A DNA stretch of 64,000 bases from Pectobacterium polaris (GTDB taxonomy: Bacteria > Pseudomonadota > Gammaproteobacteria > Enterobacterales > Enterobacteriaceae): positions 620,001 through 684,000 of the forward strand of contig NZ_CP017481.1 of assembly GCF_002307355.1 (NCBI RefSeq), given 5' to 3'. The notes under the pieces are model-generated. The model saw nothing but the letters and a program-made list of their open reading frames with translations. It searched no databases and was not told the origin of the DNA. Of this stretch, positions 61,298 through 64,000 are shown one piece after another; the stretch's first letter is position 1, and every line of letters begins with the position of its first letter. A program made the translations under genes and the position numbers.

Positions 61298-62383
61298 TCA
61301 GGCAAGACAATCAGCTATCGAAGCCAACACCATGTCATGCGCGACGCCGCCACGAACTTCTGATTGACCAATCGCCGTTGGCAGCACCAAGCGTAACTCA
61401 CCCGCCAGCACTTTCTTATCGCGCATCATATGAGGAAGATAGGATTCAGGTGTCATTTGCGTCGGGCCGTTCACCGGCAGGCCAGCGCGAATCAGCAGAG
61501 ACTTGACTCGCTCGACATCCTCAGCGGAGAACCGCCCGAGACGACGTGCCGTATGCGCAGCCATCACCATGCCTGCTGCAACCGCTTCGCCGTGAAGCCA
61601 GTTACCGTAGCCCATTTCTGCTTCAATGGCATGCCCGTAAGTATGGCCCAAGTTGAGCAGCGCACGCATACCACTTTCACGTTCATCTGCTGCAACCACC
61701 GCCGCTTTAATCTCACAGCAGCGACGAATGCAGTAAGCCAGCGCGTCATGTTCTAGCGCACGCACGGCTTCAATGTTTTCTTCGAGCCAAATAAAGAAAT
61801 CGCGATCCAGAATAATGCCGTACTTGATCACTTCCGCCAGCCCGGATGACAATTCCCGTGCAGGTAAAGATTTCAGGCAGTCCAGATCGATCACGACCGA
61901 TACGGGCTGGTAGAACGCCCCGATCATGTTTTTACCCAACGGGTGGTTGACGGCGGTTTTACCACCGACGGAGGAATCTACTTGCGATAACAGCGTTGTC
62001 GGCACCTGAATAAACCGGACGCCACGCTGATAACTGGCCGCGGCAAAACCGGCTAAATCGCCGATGACACCGCCACCCAAGGCAACAATCGTCGTATCAC
62101 GACCATGCGGTTTCGCCAACAGCGCGGTAAAAACCTGATCCAATACGGTCAACGATTTGTGCTGCTCGCCGTCAGGTAAGATAACCTGATCGACATGCAC
62201 GCCACTGTTTTCCAACACACCACGAACGCGGTCAAGGTACAGAGGAGCCAACGTCTGGTTCGTCACCAGCATGGCCTGCTCCCCCGCTTTCAACGGCATA
62301 AAAGAAGCCGAATCATCAAATAATCCAGCGGCTATCGTAATGGGGTAACTACGTTCCCCTAGTGTTACGGTAATTCTTTCCAT
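61298..62383 (-). CDS. aroB: 3-dehydroquinate synthase
   Basis: The protein is 361 aa (E. coli 362). NAD- and zinc-dependent second enzyme of the shikimate pathway. Motifs: [10 protein letters not shown] (near 70), [20 protein letters not shown] (near 105-124), and zinc ligands in [12 protein letters not shown] and [11 protein letters not shown]. It lies 52 bp downstream of aroK. Confidence 0.97.
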   Translation of the reverse strand: MERITVTLGERSYPITIAAGLFDDSASFMPLKAGEQAMLVTNQTLAPLYLDRVRGVLENSGVHVDQVILPDGEQHKSLTVLDQVFTALLAKPHGRDTTIVALGGGVIGDLAGFAAASYQRGVRFIQVPTTLLSQVDSSVGGKTAVNHPLGKNMIGAFYQPVSVVIDLDCLKSLPARELSSGLAEVIKYGIILDRDFFIWLEENIEAVRALEHDALAYCIRRCCEIKAAVVAADERESGMRALLNLGHTYGHAIEAEMGYGNWLHGEAVAAGMVMAAHTARRLGRFSAEDVERVKSLLIRAGLPVNGPTQMTPESYLPHMMRDKKVLAGELRLVLPTAIGQSEVRGGVAHDMVLASIADCLA

Positions 62384-62435
62384 GCTCGTTAAACAACCCG
62401 TTCAGGATCCGCTCAATGCGGATTAAGGTATGCTC

Positions 62436-62957
62436 TTAGTTACTTTCCAGCATATTGATAATCTGGTTAGCAACGACCTTGGCACTTTGCTCGTCAGTCC
62501 GAATGGTAACGTCAGCGATTTCTTCATAAAGCGGGTTCCGCTCTTTCGCCAACGCTTCCAATACTTCACGTGGAGGGGTTTCAACCTGAAGTAACGGACG
62601 CTTCTTATCACGCTGCGTGCGGGCCAGCTGTTTCTCGATTGTCGTTTCCAAATAAACGACAACGCCGCGCGCGGAAAGACGATTGCGCGTCTCACGTGAT
62701 TTGACTGAGCCACCGCCTGTCGCCAGTACGATGCCTTGCTTTTCCGTCAATTCATTAATGACTTTCTCTTCACGATCGCGGAAGCCTTCTTCGCCTTCCA
62801 CATCGAATACCCAGCCCACATCAGCCCCAGTGCGTCGCTCAATTTCTTGATCGGAGTCGAAAAACTCCATATTGAGTTGCTGAGCTAACTGACGGCCAAT
62901 AGTGCTTTTGCCGGCACCCATAGGCCCAACCAGAAAGATATTGCGTTTCTCTGCCAT
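62436..62957 (-). CDS. aroK: Shikimate kinase I
   Basis: The protein is 173 aa (E. coli 173). P-loop GPMGAGKST (11-19), shikimate-binding Asp in [13 protein letters not shown] (near 34-36), GGGSV near 80 and the LID region RDKKRPLL with the catalytic Arg. It phosphorylates shikimate and heads the aroKB-damX-dam-rpe-gph-trpS series. It lies downstream of hofQ across about 350 bp. Confidence 0.97.
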   Translation of the reverse strand: MAEKRNIFLVGPMGAGKSTIGRQLAQQLNMEFFDSDQEIERRTGADVGWVFDVEGEEGFRDREEKVINELTEKQGIVLATGGGSVKSRETRNRLSARGVVVYLETTIEKQLARTQRDKKRPLLQVETPPREVLEALAKERNPLYEEIADVTIRTDEQSAKVVANQIINMLESN

Positions 62958-63308
62958 GTTTTTTGGTATTACTAAGACAATTCGTTAATGATAACCCGCC
63001 CCGCCAATCAACCCAGCGGCGGGACCTAAACTGAAACCTCATGAGCGATAGTGCGAGAATCAGACAAAAAATTATCTCAAGACTCAGGGTAGTTTGGCAA
63101 CCGAATAAAATGTCACACCGACCACAGGTGGTCAATGTAGTATGTTTTATCGACATTTTCGGTGGAACAACACTTCAGTGCTCAATTCGCTAACCCTTGT
63201 AAGCTAAATCCGCCGCAGCGTCAAACTCATAAGCGCCGAACGTGACAAAATATTGCACCCGATCCGAAAAAAAAATACCGTACGACGTCAGAGCCCGCCT
63301 GGGTTTAC
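62958..63308. other. hofQ-aroK intergenic region
   Basis: 351 bp with no gene seen. A perfect inverted repeat GACCAC-AG-GTGGTC at 63120-63133 overlaps a minus-strand TTGACC that could be a -35, but the -10 is poor. A CCCGCC/GGCGGG pair near 63000-63022 may form a leader hairpin. I could not fix the aroK promoter. Confidence 0.6.
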
Positions 63309-64000
63309 TCACGATGACGCGGGTATCAGCGTCGGCGTAATGAAAATGACCAATTCTCGTCGCGTATGCTGCTGAGTATGGTTTCTGAACAGATGACCAA
63401 ATACGGGAACCTCACCCAATATTGGTACCTGTCTGTCACTATTCTTTTTTTGCTGCTGGAAAATGCCGCCTAAAACGATGGTTTCTCCATCAGCGACCGT
63501 CACTTGGGTTTGGATTTCCTGTTTATCGATCGCTAATGCTTCGCCATTATCGCCCTGCTTAATCGTCTGCCCCGGCATGTTTTGGCTGATTTTCAGGTTC
63601 AGCGTAATCCGTCCGGCTCGCAGAATGTCCGGTGTGACTTCCATCCCTAATACCGCCTCTTTAAACTCGATAGACGTCGATCCGCTTGCTCCGCTGGAGA
63701 CCTGATACGGAATTTCCGTACCTTGTTTAATACTGGCGGTCTGCTGGTGAGCGGTAAACAAACGAGGGCTGGCGATAATTTCGACCTGGCTTTCCTGTTC
63801 CAGCGCCATTAATTCCAGATCCAGCAGGCGGCCATTCAAGCGTGCCAAATGGAATCCGGCATTGATCGTGGGCGTATCCACCGGCAGGCTAACGTTAAAA
63901 TTATTCAGCCTGAGTGCCTTGTTCGCCGCGCCCCCTTCCCCCAGTCCCCAGTTCACGCCCAGCGCCTGCAGGTGCTCGCTGCTGATGGTGACGATATGCG
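63309..64000 (-). CDS. hofQ: HofQ-type secretin, C-terminal part (runs off the window)
   Basis: At least 229 codons are present and the frame stays open to the window edge (HIVTISSEHLQALGVNWGL upstream of an internal GTG), so the gene starts to the right of 64000. Secretin-domain motifs: EIIASPRLFTAHQQTASIKQG, EIPYQVSSGASGSTSIEFKE, VTPDILRAGRITLNLKIS and the end VPVFGHLFRNHTQQHTRRELVIFITPTLI. HofQ/PilQ-type secretins form the outer-membrane pore for DNA uptake as nutrient or for type IV pilus-like machinery. It is upstream of aroK as in E. coli. Confidence 0.93.
   Translation of the reverse strand, partial: HIVTISSEHLQALGVNWGLGEGGAANKALRLNNFNVSLPVDTPTINAGFHLARLNGRLLDLELMALEQESQVEIIASPRLFTAHQQTASIKQGTEIPYQVSSGASGSTSIEFKEAVLGMEVTPDILRAGRITLNLKISQNMPGQTIKQGDNGEALAIDKQEIQTQVTVADGETIVLGGIFQQQKKNSDRQVPILGEVPVFGHLFRNHTQQHTRRELVIFITPTLIPASS

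Overview
The window looks like the chromosome of a soft-rot enterobacterium of the genus Pectobacterium (P. carotovorum group). The gene order from the S10 and str ribosomal operons through tus, fkpA, slyD, kefB, crp, argD, pabA, ppiA, nirBD, cysG, trpS, gph, rpe, dam, damX, aroB, aroK and hofQ is the enterobacterial order. Inserted in it are three tandem secreted pectate lyases plus pelZ. One of them carries the exact signal peptide known as the Erwinia carotovora pelB leader. No rRNA, tRNA, CRISPR array, prophage or insertion sequence was seen.

Layout. 1-2340: 5' end of the S10 operon (minus strand) with its leader and promoter. 2423-3296: bfd-bfr iron-storage pair behind a promoter overlapped by a Fur-like box. 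3322-7884: str operon (rpsL, rpsG, fusA, tufA). 7906-9694: tusBCD and yheO. 10066-13468: eptA-basR-basS behind a PmrA box, set between yheO and fkpA. 13543-15943: a YggS-family PLP protein divergent from a MocR-type PLP regulator. 16083-22882: fkpA, slyX, slyD, yheV, kefB, kefG, yheS. 23109-26023: a TelA-family protein, an XpaC-like membrane protein and a LysE-family exporter. 26130-29926: yheT, yheU, prkB, yhfA, crp. 30083-32004: argD and pabA. 32687-38889: the pel cluster, where E. coli has fic and yhfG. 38976-39548: ppiA.

39803-46439 is a minus-strand operon of an enolase-superfamily sugar-acid dehydratase-like enzyme and an Opp/Dpp-type ABC transporter. Its last ATPase is frameshifted in a G tract, and four 15-bp repeats, each with an in-frame stop, follow its 3' end. 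47005-51399 is nirB-nirD-cysG with a consensus FNR box and no nirC. 51454-56642 is a polar-amino-acid ABC transporter with an M20 amidohydrolase, preceded by a near-consensus sigma-54 promoter and an NtrC-like site, which suggests a nitrogen-scavenging operon. 56718-64000 is trpS, gph, rpe, dam, damX, aroB, aroK and the 3' part of hofQ, all on the minus strand.

The accessory blocks fit a plant pathogen: polygalacturonate breakdown with KdgR-, CRP- and FNR-like sites, cationic-peptide defence (eptA/basRS), sugar-acid catabolism and nitrogen scavenging. All regulatory sites were read by eye against remembered consensus sequences and have not been scored computationally.
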